64,000 nucleotides of DNA from contig CALDYP010000011.1 in NCBI GenBank assembly GCA_937944445.1, forward strand, positions 124,001 to 188,000, given 5' to 3'. The notes under the pieces were generated by a model. It searched no databases, was not told the origin of the DNA, and saw nothing but the letters and a program-made list of their open reading frames with translations. Shown here one piece after another: positions 18,072 through 26,405 of the stretch. Both the position numbers and the translations under genes were made by a program. The stretch's first letter is position 1. Each line of letters begins with the position of its first letter. This DNA comes from an uncultured Anaerolineae bacterium (GTDB lineage: Bacteria > Chloroflexota > Anaerolineae > Aggregatilineales > Phototrophicaceae).

Positions 18072-18806
18072 CTAGACAAACTCGATGGTGTCGGTGGTGG
18101 CGTTGGCCACGTCGGCGTAATGGCCGCGCAAGTTGGCATATTCCTCAGGGATGGCCAGCGCGAGCTGGTACATTGCCTCGCGCATCATCTGGGCGCGCAT
18201 GGCTTTGGTGAGGCGGTCACCTTCGACCGGGCGGAAGCGGAAGGGCCGCCCAAAGTGGATGCGGGCGTAAATCCGACGCAGGCGCATCAGCCGCTCACGC
18301 CAATCGAGCACGCCAGCAATCGCCACCGGCTGGACGATGGCGTTCGACTTGTGAGCGATGTAGGCGAGGCCGTCTTTGGGTTCTTGCAGCCCGTCACGGT
18401 GGCGTGTGCCCTCAGGGGACATCAAGAGCATCTGGCCGTGTTTGACGAGTTCAATGGCCGCGTTGAGGGCGAAACGGTCTACCTCCCCCCGCCGCACCTT
18501 GAAGTTGCCCCACCAGTTGTTGGTCGTCTCGATGAGCAGGTTGTCTTTGGTCTCCATCTTGGCCATCGTGATGCAGTGGCGATGGCCGATGACAGCAGTA
18601 ATGAAGGGCGGATCCATCGTGGAGATGTGGTTCATCATCACGATGGTTCCGCCGGTTTTAGGGACGTGCTCAAGGCCGGTGACTTCGAGGCGAGCAGCTA
18701 GGCGCACGATCAGCCGCAGGCCCGGGTGAAGAATCCAGCGTCGACGCCGTTCGTAGATTGGCTGCCGCGCGATGAATTCCTCGACAGTCAGTTGATTTGT
18801 GTCCAT
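18072..18806 (-). CDS. plsC: 1-acyl-sn-glycerol-3-phosphate acyltransferase family protein
   Basis: This 244-residue PlsC-type acyltransferase has the catalytic motif NHISTMD (H-x4-D) near residue 60, the glycerophosphate-binding block around VRRGEVDR, and SPEGTRHRDGLQEPKDGLAYIA near residue 130. It would transfer an acyl group in phospholipid synthesis at the membrane. The reading frame begins with ATG at 18806, 18 nt after the pseudouridine synthase stop on the same strand. The glmS leader follows it. Confidence 0.85.
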   Translation of the reverse strand: MDTNQLTVEEFIARQPIYERRRRWILHPGLRLIVRLAARLEVTGLEHVPKTGGTIVMMNHISTMDPPFITAVIGHRHCITMAKMETKDNLLIETTNNWWGNFKVRRGEVDRFALNAAIELVKHGQMLLMSPEGTRHRDGLQEPKDGLAYIAHKSNAIVQPVAIAGVLDWRERLMRLRRIYARIHFGRPFRFRPVEGDRLTKAMRAQMMREAMYQLALAIPEEYANLRGHYADVANATTDTIEFV

Positions 18807-18824
18807 GTTGGGCGCGGCGTTGCC

Positions 18825-20033
18825 TTACTGGCCGTGCTTGCGCTGGAGCGGCGGCTTGTTGCTGCGCCCTTTCTGAACAGGCGGACGGCTCCCCCCGCCC
18901 GGGCGCCCCCCTTTGAGGGGCGGGGTCGGCTTCGGTTTGTTGGGGCGCGCTGGCCTGCTCGGCGGCGTTTCGGGGGTGTCTTCGGGCGCGCTGGCGTGCC
19001 GTGGTGGGCCTTGTTTGCCACGATTAGCGCTGGGCCGTGGCGATGGGCGACGATTGGCTGGCATGGGATTTCCTCCTTCAACACGTTCAACGCGGTTCAA
19101 ACGGGCGCGATGCGCGGTGGGCACTTCAGCGGGGTTGTCGGGCGTGCTGCCGCGGCGATGAAGATTCTTCAGGATGAGCGAACGCGCCACGCGCGCGGGC
19201 TTGCTGCGGTCGCCGTGTGGTGGCACAACGTGCCTTGCGAGCGGCTGGTCAGCCGCAGGGGCTGCATCTGATTTGGGGCGGAAGGTGCGACGCTGGCGGA
19301 TGTACTTCAACTCATCCGCTGGCATGAGCATCGCCGCTACCTCTTCCTCAGACAGCTCGTACCAGGCGCCCTTTGCCAGCGTGCCCAACCCCAACTTGCC
19401 GATGTGGGTGCGCACAAGCCGCTGAACGTTGTAGCCGAGCACCCCCGCTACCTCGCGGATTTGGCGCTTGCGCCCTTCGGTCATCACAATGCGCAGGGTG
19501 GTCATCTGAGGGGTCTTCTCCAGCACGCGCACGTAGCAGCGGGCAGTCTTCTTGCCGTCCAGCCACACCCCTTCTTCCCATTGGCGCAGCTCGGCTTCTT
19601 TCGGGTGGCCATAGACGGTCACCTTGTAGGTTTTGGTGTGCTGAAAGCTGGGATGTGCCAGCTTGTGGGCAAGCTCCCCGTCGTTGGTCAGCACCATCAG
19701 GCCTTCGCTCTCGGCGTCTAGGCGTCCGATCACGAACAAATGCCCCTCCACAGGAACCATATCGCGCACAGTGCGGCGATCATCGCCCGGTTGGGGCTTT
19801 GTTACGCTTAGCACGTTGCGCGGTTTGTTCAGCACGTAGTAGCGCAGTTTTTGTTGGGCGGCCTTCAGCCGCGCCCCATCTACGCGGACGTCGTCTACAG
19901 CAGGGTCGGCTTGGTCGCCGAGCGCGGCAATCTTGCCGTTGATGGTCACGCGGCCATCGCGGATCATCTGCTCACAGGCGCGGCGGCTGCCGTAATCGGC
20001 GCGCGCCATCAATTTTTGAACCCGTTCTTTCAC
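18825..20033 (-). CDS. rRNA pseudouridine synthase (RluB/RsuA family) with long basic tail
   Basis: This enzyme isomerises uridine in ribosomal RNA. An S4 domain occupies residues 1-60 (KLMARADYGSRRACEQMI). The catalytic domain follows with the Asp in VIGRLDAESEGLMVLTND, KTYKVTVYG, and GRKRQIREVAGVLGYNVQRLVR. Residues about 265-402 are a low-complexity Arg/Pro/Lys-rich tail, likely disordered and RNA-binding. GTG 20033 is chosen because GAGAGGAGAG lies 8 nt upstream; an ATG at 20069 would place that SD inside the gene. A perfect internal SD sits before Met at 19064. Confidence 0.85.
   Translation of the reverse strand: MKERVQKLMARADYGSRRACEQMIRDGRVTINGKIAALGDQADPAVDDVRVDGARLKAAQQKLRYYVLNKPRNVLSVTKPQPGDDRRTVRDMVPVEGHLFVIGRLDAESEGLMVLTNDGELAHKLAHPSFQHTKTYKVTVYGHPKEAELRQWEEGVWLDGKKTARCYVRVLEKTPQMTTLRIVMTEGRKRQIREVAGVLGYNVQRLVRTHIGKLGLGTLAKGAWYELSEEEVAAMLMPADELKYIRQRRTFRPKSDAAPAADQPLARHVVPPHGDRSKPARVARSLILKNLHRRGSTPDNPAEVPTAHRARLNRVERVEGGNPMPANRRPSPRPSANRGKQGPPRHASAPEDTPETPPSRPARPNKPKPTPPLKGGRPGGGSRPPVQKGRSNKPPLQRKHGQ
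19062..19078 (-). promoter_or_regulatory. Internal Shine-Dalgarno and ATG within the pseudouridine synthase tail
   Basis: On the minus strand AAGGAGGA (19078-19071) is followed 7 nt later by an in-frame ATG (19064-19062). Initiation here would give a separate 79-residue, very basic Pro/Arg-rich protein (19064 to 18825) equal to the tail of the full-length enzyme. Confidence 0.35.
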
Positions 20034-20166
20034 GGTCGGTCTCTCCTCTCGTGCGTCCTCCCGACGCATTATGTCATTGTAATGGAGTAGTAAGTCAGTG
20101 AGAAGGCTGAGATGAACCCTTATGATCCTACAGAATTTAACTGGTGTGAGGGGCGTCTAGCGTGGG

Positions 20167-21786
20167 TCACACCTTGCGGCTGACTCTGAATTGCAGCGGG
20201 ATGCCGAGCAGCAGGCGCGTTTGAGCTTGAATGGTGGGGATGGCTACCACGAACAGCGTCAAGATCGGCAGCATCGGCAAGCTGATGATCGTCCACAGCA
20301 GTTCAGGCAGGGTGATGGGGCGCGTGCGTGGCGGTCGGACGGCGACATCGATCAACCAGAACACGATCCCTAGCACGACGACGAGCGCTCCCGCGACGAG
20401 GATGAGCAGCCACGCCGGGCTGTTGGCGATGTTCTGGGCGGCCAGCGGGATGTTCTGCGACGGGTCTTCTAACAGCGCGCCCGCGTTGAAGGGGGTGATC
20501 TCAGGGTGCAGCAGCGCGGGAAGTTGTGAGCCGACGGTGAGGATCACCCAGCCCGCGCCTGCCAGCAAGATATCGTGTGAGATGCGAATCAGCAGCCGCA
20601 GCGAACGCCAAAAGCTGACCTCGGGGTGGTCAATCATCTTGGCGATGACGTAGCCCACCTCTTTGCTGCCCCACGCATGGCGCAAGGTCTGCTGATAGCG
20701 TTCCCAAAGCTCGCCCAGCACGCCTTTGCCGATGGTTGCGTCTGCCATGAAGGGCAGCATCACCCGCTCCAGCTCGACGCTACCGCCCGTCGCGTAGAAG
20801 CTCTTGATGTACATGTGCCACTCATCGGCGATCACGTCCACATCCCAATAGCCGCAGGCGTCTAACAGGCGCAAGCTCAAGCTATAGGACGACATCGGCA
20901 TGGGCTTCCAGTAGGGGTTGGCGAGGTAAGCCAGCTCCAGCGCCGTGGCATAGGCGTTGACGATGCGCAGCAGCGGGTTGATCTCCCAGATGTTGCCGTG
21001 ATAGCGGATCGGCGCTTGCCAGAAGCGCAGATAGCGCTGCGGGTGCAGGGCAAAGAGCGCCGTCAGCGCGGCAAAGTGTTTGGGATGCCAGCGAGTGTCG
21101 GCGTCCTGTGTGGTGACGAGGATATGATCGAGGTTGAAGCCGCGCTCATCGACGAGGTGGCGCTTGATCCAACGCCCGGCCCACGCCTCATTGGCAGATT
21201 TGCACTGCATCTCTCCGGGCAGGCCGCGTGGATGCACGGTGTAATGAAAGCGTGAAAAGCGGTGACGATATTCGCGCTGAAGCAGTTCGGCTTTTTCGAC
21301 GCATTCGGCTTCTCCCGCCTCCATCGCGAGCACAATCGTCAGCCGCTGTTGGGCGTCGCATTGGGCTGCTAGGTTGTCGAGCGTGCGACGCAGGACGGAA
21401 AGCGGTTCTTTATAGTTGGGGATGATGACCACGTGATGTACGTCTTCCCAGCGCAGGGCTTGGTCAGTGCGGCGCTGCTCGTAGTAGGCGCGCCAATCGC
21501 GTTCTTCGGCATGGCGAATCTGGCGCAGGCCTATGATCGCAGCGCAGCCCGCGATGAAGAAGCGTACTGCTGAGTAGAAGCCAATGACAGCGGCAATCAG
21601 CAAGACCGTTCGCGGAAAGGCAATTGCGCTAGCAACTGAGAACAGCAGCGCCAACCATGCGAGGAAACCCGGGATTCCATCAAGGATGCGCTCAGGGATG
21701 GGCGTCGTGGGCACGCCGCCAAGCAGCGACCACCCAGCGCCAAGTTGCAAGTTATTACGACGAGGTTCATCAGACCGATAAGGCAC
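20167..21786 (-). CDS. Membrane glycosyltransferase, family 2-like
   Basis: This 539-residue protein has two N-terminal TM segments (residues about 38-85), a cytosolic GT-A domain and about three C-terminal TM segments (from residue 405 on). The GT motifs are VVIIPNYKEPLSVLRRTLDNL, the DxD-like TTQDADTRWHPKHF, and DEWHMYIKSFYATGG near residue 320 (acceptor-side Asp). It resembles processive or lipid-linked sugar transferases; the sugar and acceptor are unknown. The start is the GTG at 21786 with only a poor SD (GTGAG), so the N-terminus is uncertain. Confidence 0.8.
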   Translation of the reverse strand: MPYRSDEPRRNNLQLGAGWSLLGGVPTTPIPERILDGIPGFLAWLALLFSVASAIAFPRTVLLIAAVIGFYSAVRFFIAGCAAIIGLRQIRHAEERDWRAYYEQRRTDQALRWEDVHHVVIIPNYKEPLSVLRRTLDNLAAQCDAQQRLTIVLAMEAGEAECVEKAELLQREYRHRFSRFHYTVHPRGLPGEMQCKSANEAWAGRWIKRHLVDERGFNLDHILVTTQDADTRWHPKHFAALTALFALHPQRYLRFWQAPIRYHGNIWEINPLLRIVNAYATALELAYLANPYWKPMPMSSYSLSLRLLDACGYWDVDVIADEWHMYIKSFYATGGSVELERVMLPFMADATIGKGVLGELWERYQQTLRHAWGSKEVGYVIAKMIDHPEVSFWRSLRLLIRISHDILLAGAGWVILTVGSQLPALLHPEITPFNAGALLEDPSQNIPLAAQNIANSPAWLLILVAGALVVVLGIVFWLIDVAVRPPRTRPITLPELLWTIISLPMLPILTLFVVAIPTIQAQTRLLLGIPLQFRVSRKV

Positions 21787-21859
21787 AAGTAGCTCACGAC
21801 TGAGACATAAACACGGTCTTAAGGATACGAAGCAGGCTCAATAGGCGCAAGGTGTGAAC

Positions 21860-21895
21860 AAAAAAGCCTTGCATCGATCGACGAGCACGAGGCTT
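21860..21895 (-). terminator. Terminator-like hairpin in the glycosyltransferase leader
   Basis: On the minus strand AAGCCT (21895-21890) pairs with AGGCTT (21869-21864), with an inner TGC/GCA pairing, and is followed by TTTTTG. It lies about 75 nt upstream of the GTG start. It may be an attenuator, or a terminator for an unannotated antisense transcript. Confidence 0.35.
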
Positions 21896-21956
21896 CGCAT
21901 GTGAAGAGAAATTTTGCTAAACTAAAAGCATGGGTTAATAGGTTTTAAGGCATCGC

Positions 21957-22661
21957 ATGGCGACGCGCGTACTAATCATTGATGATGATTATGAACTGGT
22001 GCGGCTGCTTCGGTTTGACCTTGAAGCGCATCAGTATGAGGTTATCTCAGCCGCTGATGGGCTGGACGGGCTGCGGATGTATCAGGAATATCTGCCAGAC
22101 CTCGTTGTGTTGGACGTGCACCTGCCTCAGATGGATGGACTGAGCGTCTGCCAGCGGATTCGTGAGCTGACGAACGTGCCGATCTTGATGATGACGGCGA
22201 TGGCGATCAGTGAGCACGACATCGCTGAAGGTCTCAACCGTGGAGCGGATGAGTACATGCTCAAGCCGCTGGGGCGGATTGAATTTCATGCGCGGGTGCG
22301 GGCGCTGCTGCGCCGTGCCCGGCCAACTGACGATTACACGATCAGCGGCCCTGACTTCGACGACGGTTATCTGATGGTCGACATTCGTAATCGCCGTATC
22401 ACGCTCAACCAACGTGAGATTAAGCTCACGCCGACTGAGTTCAAACTGATGTCGATGTTTGTGAAACGCCCGGGTGAGGTACTGACGTTCAACCAGATCC
22501 TTGAATTAGTGTGGGGCAGCGAGTACATCAGCGAGCATCACTACCCGCGCATCTATGTGTCACATCTGCGCAAGAAGATCGAGCCGGACCACAAGAACCC
22601 TGTCTACATCCACAGTGAGTACGGGATAGGCTATCGCTTTTTGCATCCGCAAACGACCTGA
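21957..22661 (+). CDS. OmpR/PhoB-family response regulator (orphan)
   Basis: This 234-residue two-component regulator has a receiver domain with the acidic triplet IIDDDYE (residues 8-12), the phospho-acceptor Asp in LVVLDVHLPQMDG near residue 53, Thr in LMMTAM and Lys in MLKPLG. The winged-helix domain (residues about 135-230) has the typical TPTEFKLMSMF, VLTFNQILELVWG, RIYVSHLRKKIE and GIGYRF. No histidine kinase lies nearby. The leader just upstream holds TTGCTA and TAATAG boxes and a GGTTAATAGGTTTTAA stretch that could be a self-binding site. Confidence 0.93.
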   Translation: MATRVLIIDDDYELVRLLRFDLEAHQYEVISAADGLDGLRMYQEYLPDLVVLDVHLPQMDGLSVCQRIRELTNVPILMMTAMAISEHDIAEGLNRGADEYMLKPLGRIEFHARVRALLRRARPTDDYTISGPDFDDGYLMVDIRNRRITLNQREIKLTPTEFKLMSMFVKRPGEVLTFNQILELVWGSEYISEHHYPRIYVSHLRKKIEPDHKNPVYIHSEYGIGYRFLHPQTT

Positions 22662-22670
22662 CCCCCTTTT

Positions 22671-23858
22671 TTACTTCTTCGTGCCTTTAATGCCGCGGGC
22701 AGCCGCCAGCGTCAGAAGGCTTGTTCGATAATCGGTGAGGCTGCGGCGCTTTTCGGCGTGGGCTTCGCGCGCGTAATGCATGAGCTGGTCGATCAACTGC
22801 GATTCGCTCAGGCCGCTGGGCCGCCACAAGTAGAACGACAGCGAGCCGGGCAGGGTGTTCAGCTCGTTGATGTAAATGCGGTCGGTGCTGCCCTCGAGTA
22901 AAAAGTCGATGCGGACGATGCCGCGCCCGTCCACTGCGCGGAAGGCCTCTAAGGCTAAGCGTTGGATTTCGCGCGTCTTGGCCTCGTCGAGCGGGGCGGG
23001 GATGATGCGATCGGCGCTCTTCATGCCCTTGCTGCCAGCGAGGTACTTGTCCTCATAGGTGAGGAAGTCGGTGTAGGTGAGCGGCTGCTCTAGCACGGAA
23101 ACGCGCACGTCGTCGCCAAAGCCGATAACCGAGCAGTTGATCTCAGTCGGAGTGTTGACCGCAGGCTCGACCATGACCCGCCGGTCAAGGTTGGCTGCCA
23201 CGTCAATAGACGGCCGCAGCAACGCCGTGTCAGCCACGCGCGAGACGCCGATGCTGCTGCCGAGCGTGGCAGGCTTGACGAACACAGGCAGCTCGAACGC
23301 TTCGTGTATCCGCGCAAGGACAGTGTCAGGGGTGTGCTGCCATTGGCTGCGGCTGAACCACACGTCGTCTAGCACGGGCAGCCCTGCTTGGCGCAGCACC
23401 TGCTTGGTCATGATCTTGTCGTTTGTGAGTGCGCTCCCTAACGTGGCAAACCCCACGTAGGGGATGTCTGCCAATTCGAACAGGCCTTGCAGCGTGCCGT
23501 CCTCGCCGTGTGTGCCGTGGATGGCGGGAAAGAGCACATCCACTCGGATCACCTGCGGGCGTCGGAACAAGCCGCGCGCCAGCGGGTCAACCAGCAGGCC
23601 GTGATGACGCACATCCGGCGACAAGATGACGGGGATCACGTCTTTGTGGCGCAGCACCGCGTCGTCTTTGAAGTTGGCGATGTCGGTCAGCGGATCACCA
23701 GTGAACCATTTGCCATCGCGCGCGATGTACACCGGCACGACTTGATAGCGAGTACGATCCATCGCTTTCATGATCTGTTGGGCGGTGACGATGCTCACGT
23801 CATGTTCGACGCTGCGCCCACCAAAGATGACCGCAACGGTCAGAAGACGACTGCTCAT
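22671..23858 (-). CDS. ddl: D-alanine--D-alanine ligase
   Basis: This 395-residue ATP-grasp enzyme makes D-Ala-D-Ala for peptidoglycan. It has VIFGGRSVEHDVSIVTAQQI at the N-terminus, FPAIHGTHGEDGTLQGLFELADIPYVG, VKPATLGSSIGVSRV, and the C-terminal metal and substrate site IYINELNTLPGSLSFYLW. The omega loop is YEDKYLAGSKG, with Tyr at the position that favours D-Ala over D-lactate. It ends 9 nt from the convergent response regulator and lies 14 nt after murF. Confidence 0.94.
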   Translation of the reverse strand: MSSRLLTVAVIFGGRSVEHDVSIVTAQQIMKAMDRTRYQVVPVYIARDGKWFTGDPLTDIANFKDDAVLRHKDVIPVILSPDVRHHGLLVDPLARGLFRRPQVIRVDVLFPAIHGTHGEDGTLQGLFELADIPYVGFATLGSALTNDKIMTKQVLRQAGLPVLDDVWFSRSQWQHTPDTVLARIHEAFELPVFVKPATLGSSIGVSRVADTALLRPSIDVAANLDRRVMVEPAVNTPTEINCSVIGFGDDVRVSVLEQPLTYTDFLTYEDKYLAGSKGMKSADRIIPAPLDEAKTREIQRLALEAFRAVDGRGIVRIDFLLEGSTDRIYINELNTLPGSLSFYLWRPSGLSESQLIDQLMHYAREAHAEKRRSLTDYRTSLLTLAAARGIKGTKK

Positions 23859-23872
23859 GGGTCTGATCCTCG

Positions 23873-25525
23873 TTAGTAAGTGTCGGGTAGGTCGTTCAAG
23901 AGCAGGACGGCGTCGCCTGCGTTTAGTTGCTCACGATACCATGCGATGGCCTCGCTGACGTGGGTTACTACTTGGAGGCGTTCGCGCGGGAACGCCGTGC
24001 TTTCAACGCCCTCGCGGATGGGCTGCGTTTGCTTTGGCCCGACTAAAATAATATCCGTGGCGAACTGCGTAGCAAGTACTCCGAGTTTGAAGTTCTCTTG
24101 ATAATGCAAATCGCCCAGCTCTACCATGCCGGGGGTGATGAGGGCGCGCCGTCCGCTGTGCATGCCGAGCACAGCCAGCGAGCTTTTGACCCCGACGGGG
24201 TTAGCGCTGTAGGCGTCGTTGATGACGACGACACCGCGCTCATCTGTCTGAGTGACGAGCCGACTTTCAGCCGGCTGAAGCTGCGCGACGCGGCGTGCCA
24301 CGTCGTCCAGCGTCATCCCTTCGTGGACGGCGACCGCCGTCGCCAGCAGGATGTTCAGGACGTTGTGCCGCCCGACGACAGGCGTTTGAAACGTTCGGGT
24401 GGTGCTGGTGGCTGTGTCGGTGACGTTGAAGCGCAGGCCAGTCAATGATTCTTGAATCTCGTGGGCGATGAACCGTGGGCCGTCTGGCAGTGGGGTGTGG
24501 GGGTCAGCTTGGGTGCTGACCGCGATTCGATTCTGTGGATAACCGCGCTCGTACATCTGGCGGACGTACGGGTTATCCCAGTTGAAGACGCCCAAGCCGT
24601 CAGGCCGCAGCGCCTTGATGATCTCGTATTTGGCGATGGCGATGTTCTCGAGGCTGCCGAAGCGTTCAAGGTGCTGCGGGCCGACCTCGACGACGATGCT
24701 GATGTCAGGCGGCGTCAAACCGCAGATGCGTTGAATTTCGCCGCGGATGTACGCGCCCATCTCACAGATGAAATAGTCGATGCTGTAGTCTTGGGCAACG
24801 TCGTTGTTCAGCGCGATGCACACGCCCAACATTGTGTTGTAGCTCTTGGGTGTCGCGTAGGCTTTGAAACGCCCGTTGAGGATGTCGCGCAAGTAGTTCT
24901 TGGTCGTGGTCTTGCCGTAGCTGCCGGTGATGCCGATGACTTTGGGGTGCACGTCGGCTAATACCCCCCGCGCGCGACGGATGAAGAGGCGGCGCAGCGT
25001 TTCCTCAATGGGCAGCATCAAGACGTTGGCGGCAATCAACCAAGCAGGCGCTAGGTAGAAGGCCACAGCACCCGCGACGCCGACGCTCAACGCGCTGACG
25101 AGGCTGCTGCTAGAAACTGTCAAGCTCAGGTAGACTGCTGCGATCATGACCAGCACGATCAACGTGAACGCGGTGATTAGCAGGCGTAGGGCGCGCTGCG
25201 TGCGCACGAAGGCCTTTTTTACTGGCGGCTCTGGCAGGGGAACGAGCGCAGCGACGCCAGCGGCGAGCATCGCGGCGAAGGGGATGAGCGAGAACCCCTC
25301 AGGCACAGTGTCGCTGAAGAAAGCGATCAACGCGCTAACGATCAGCGCGACGAGTGGGCGAGCGGGCAGCGCGCGGCTACGCTCGCGCAGCACCCAGCGC
25401 GCATACCGCAGGTTCATATACTCTTCGATCTGGAAGAAGCGCGCCTGTCGATACACGCGCTGAATGGCCGCTGCCGCCCACACAGCGGCGATGAGGATGC
25501 TTCCTACGATAACAGGCGTTGACAC
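23873..25525 (-). CDS. murF: MurF-type Mur ligase with N-terminal membrane domain
   Basis: This 550-residue protein's C-terminal ~360 residues are a UDP-MurNAc-tripeptide--D-Ala-D-Ala ligase. The ATP loop is ITGSYGKTTTK with Lys near residue 205, followed by CEMGAYIRGEI, the VVVEVGPQHLERFGS block, VVGRHNVLNILLATAVA and the adenine/linkage segment NDAYSANP. Residues 1 to about 190 are unusual: a TM anchor, two further hydrophobic pairs (IVSALIAFF, FAAMLAAGVAALVPL; LITAFTLIVLVMIAAVYLSL, VAFYLAPAWLIAANVL) and basic loops. Ordinary MurF is soluble and has a different N-terminal domain. It sits between the hydrolase and ddl genes in one operon, and Ddl makes its substrate. Confidence 0.88.
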   Translation of the reverse strand: MSTPVIVGSILIAAVWAAAAIQRVYRQARFFQIEEYMNLRYARWVLRERSRALPARPLVALIVSALIAFFSDTVPEGFSLIPFAAMLAAGVAALVPLPEPPVKKAFVRTQRALRLLITAFTLIVLVMIAAVYLSLTVSSSSLVSALSVGVAGAVAFYLAPAWLIAANVLMLPIEETLRRLFIRRARGVLADVHPKVIGITGSYGKTTTKNYLRDILNGRFKAYATPKSYNTMLGVCIALNNDVAQDYSIDYFICEMGAYIRGEIQRICGLTPPDISIVVEVGPQHLERFGSLENIAIAKYEIIKALRPDGLGVFNWDNPYVRQMYERGYPQNRIAVSTQADPHTPLPDGPRFIAHEIQESLTGLRFNVTDTATSTTRTFQTPVVGRHNVLNILLATAVAVHEGMTLDDVARRVAQLQPAESRLVTQTDERGVVVINDAYSANPVGVKSSLAVLGMHSGRRALITPGMVELGDLHYQENFKLGVLATQFATDIILVGPKQTQPIREGVESTAFPRERLQVVTHVSEAIAWYREQLNAGDAVLLLNDLPDTY

Positions 25526-25546
25526 GGTGGCATCTCCGAGGGTAGA

Positions 25547-26335
25547 TCAATCGTCGAGCAGAAAGTGTGACATGATGTGCGCGGTCTCAGCGAGCCGATC
25601 CAAGTAGCTGTAGTGGCCTGCGCCCTTATGGACGATGAGCGCGGCGTCGGGGATCAGCTTTTCGAGGGCTTGGCCCATCCACAGGGGGGTATCGCTGTCT
25701 TGGTCGCCCCAGAACAAGAGAGTCGGCTGTGTCACGCGGGCCGCGTACTCGCTGAGGTCTTGATTCACCACGTGGATGAACGTCTCGCGCATGACGCCCG
25801 ATAAGGCGTTGAAGTCGGACGAGCCGTAGCGGGCGTTATAGCGCTGACGGAGCTGCTCGGCGAGGCCACCCGCGCCGACGGCCGTCAGCGCGCGGCGGAC
25901 GCTCTTGTAAGCACGAGTGCGGATCTGAGTCACCAGCGGTAGAGGGGGGCGCAGCCCTGCGCTGTTGGCCAGCACGACGCGGCGAAAGCGCGTCGGGTGC
26001 TCGGCGGCGAGGATGAGCGCCAGCCGCCCCCCGAAGCTGTGGCCGAATAAGTGGGCTGTGCTGAGCTGCAAGGCGTCCATCAGGCGCAGCGCCCATGTCG
26101 CATAGTCAGTAACACGCCATGCGACGGTGGGCGCGGGCGTCTGCCCAAAGCCGGGCAAATCAACGGCGCAGACGCTCAACCCGCGCTCTGCTAGCTTGGC
26201 TGCCAGCGGCCACACGAGCGACGCCGACGCGCCCCAGCCGTGCAGCATCACCACGTTCGGGCCTTCGCCGACCCGGTAAACAGCCGCAGGTGCTCCGGTG
26301 ATGTCAACTAATGTTGATGGGGGCAGTTCTGGCAT
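25547..26335 (-). CDS. Alpha/beta hydrolase
   Basis: This 262-residue alpha/beta-hydrolase-fold protein has the oxyanion motif HGWGAS near residue 33, nucleophile Ser in GHSFGGRLAL near residue 100, an Asp in FWGDQDSDTP and His in KGAGHYSYLD. The substrate is unknown. It heads a three-gene minus-strand operon with murF and ddl. No SD precedes the ATG. A TATAAT (plus-strand 26367-26372) lies about 32 nt upstream and probably serves as the -10 element. Confidence 0.85.
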   Translation of the reverse strand: MPELPPSTLVDITGAPAAVYRVGEGPNVVMLHGWGASASLVWPLAAKLAERGLSVCAVDLPGFGQTPAPTVAWRVTDYATWALRLMDALQLSTAHLFGHSFGGRLALILAAEHPTRFRRVVLANSAGLRPPLPLVTQIRTRAYKSVRRALTAVGAGGLAEQLRQRYNARYGSSDFNALSGVMRETFIHVVNQDLSEYAARVTQPTLLFWGDQDSDTPLWMGQALEKLIPDAALIVHKGAGHYSYLDRLAETAHIMSHFLLDD

Positions 26336-26405
26336 AGCGTCTAGTCATGTCTCGATCTCGCGGCGTATTATAGACGAGTAAACCGAGGAAAGAGAGGCTG
26401 ATCCA

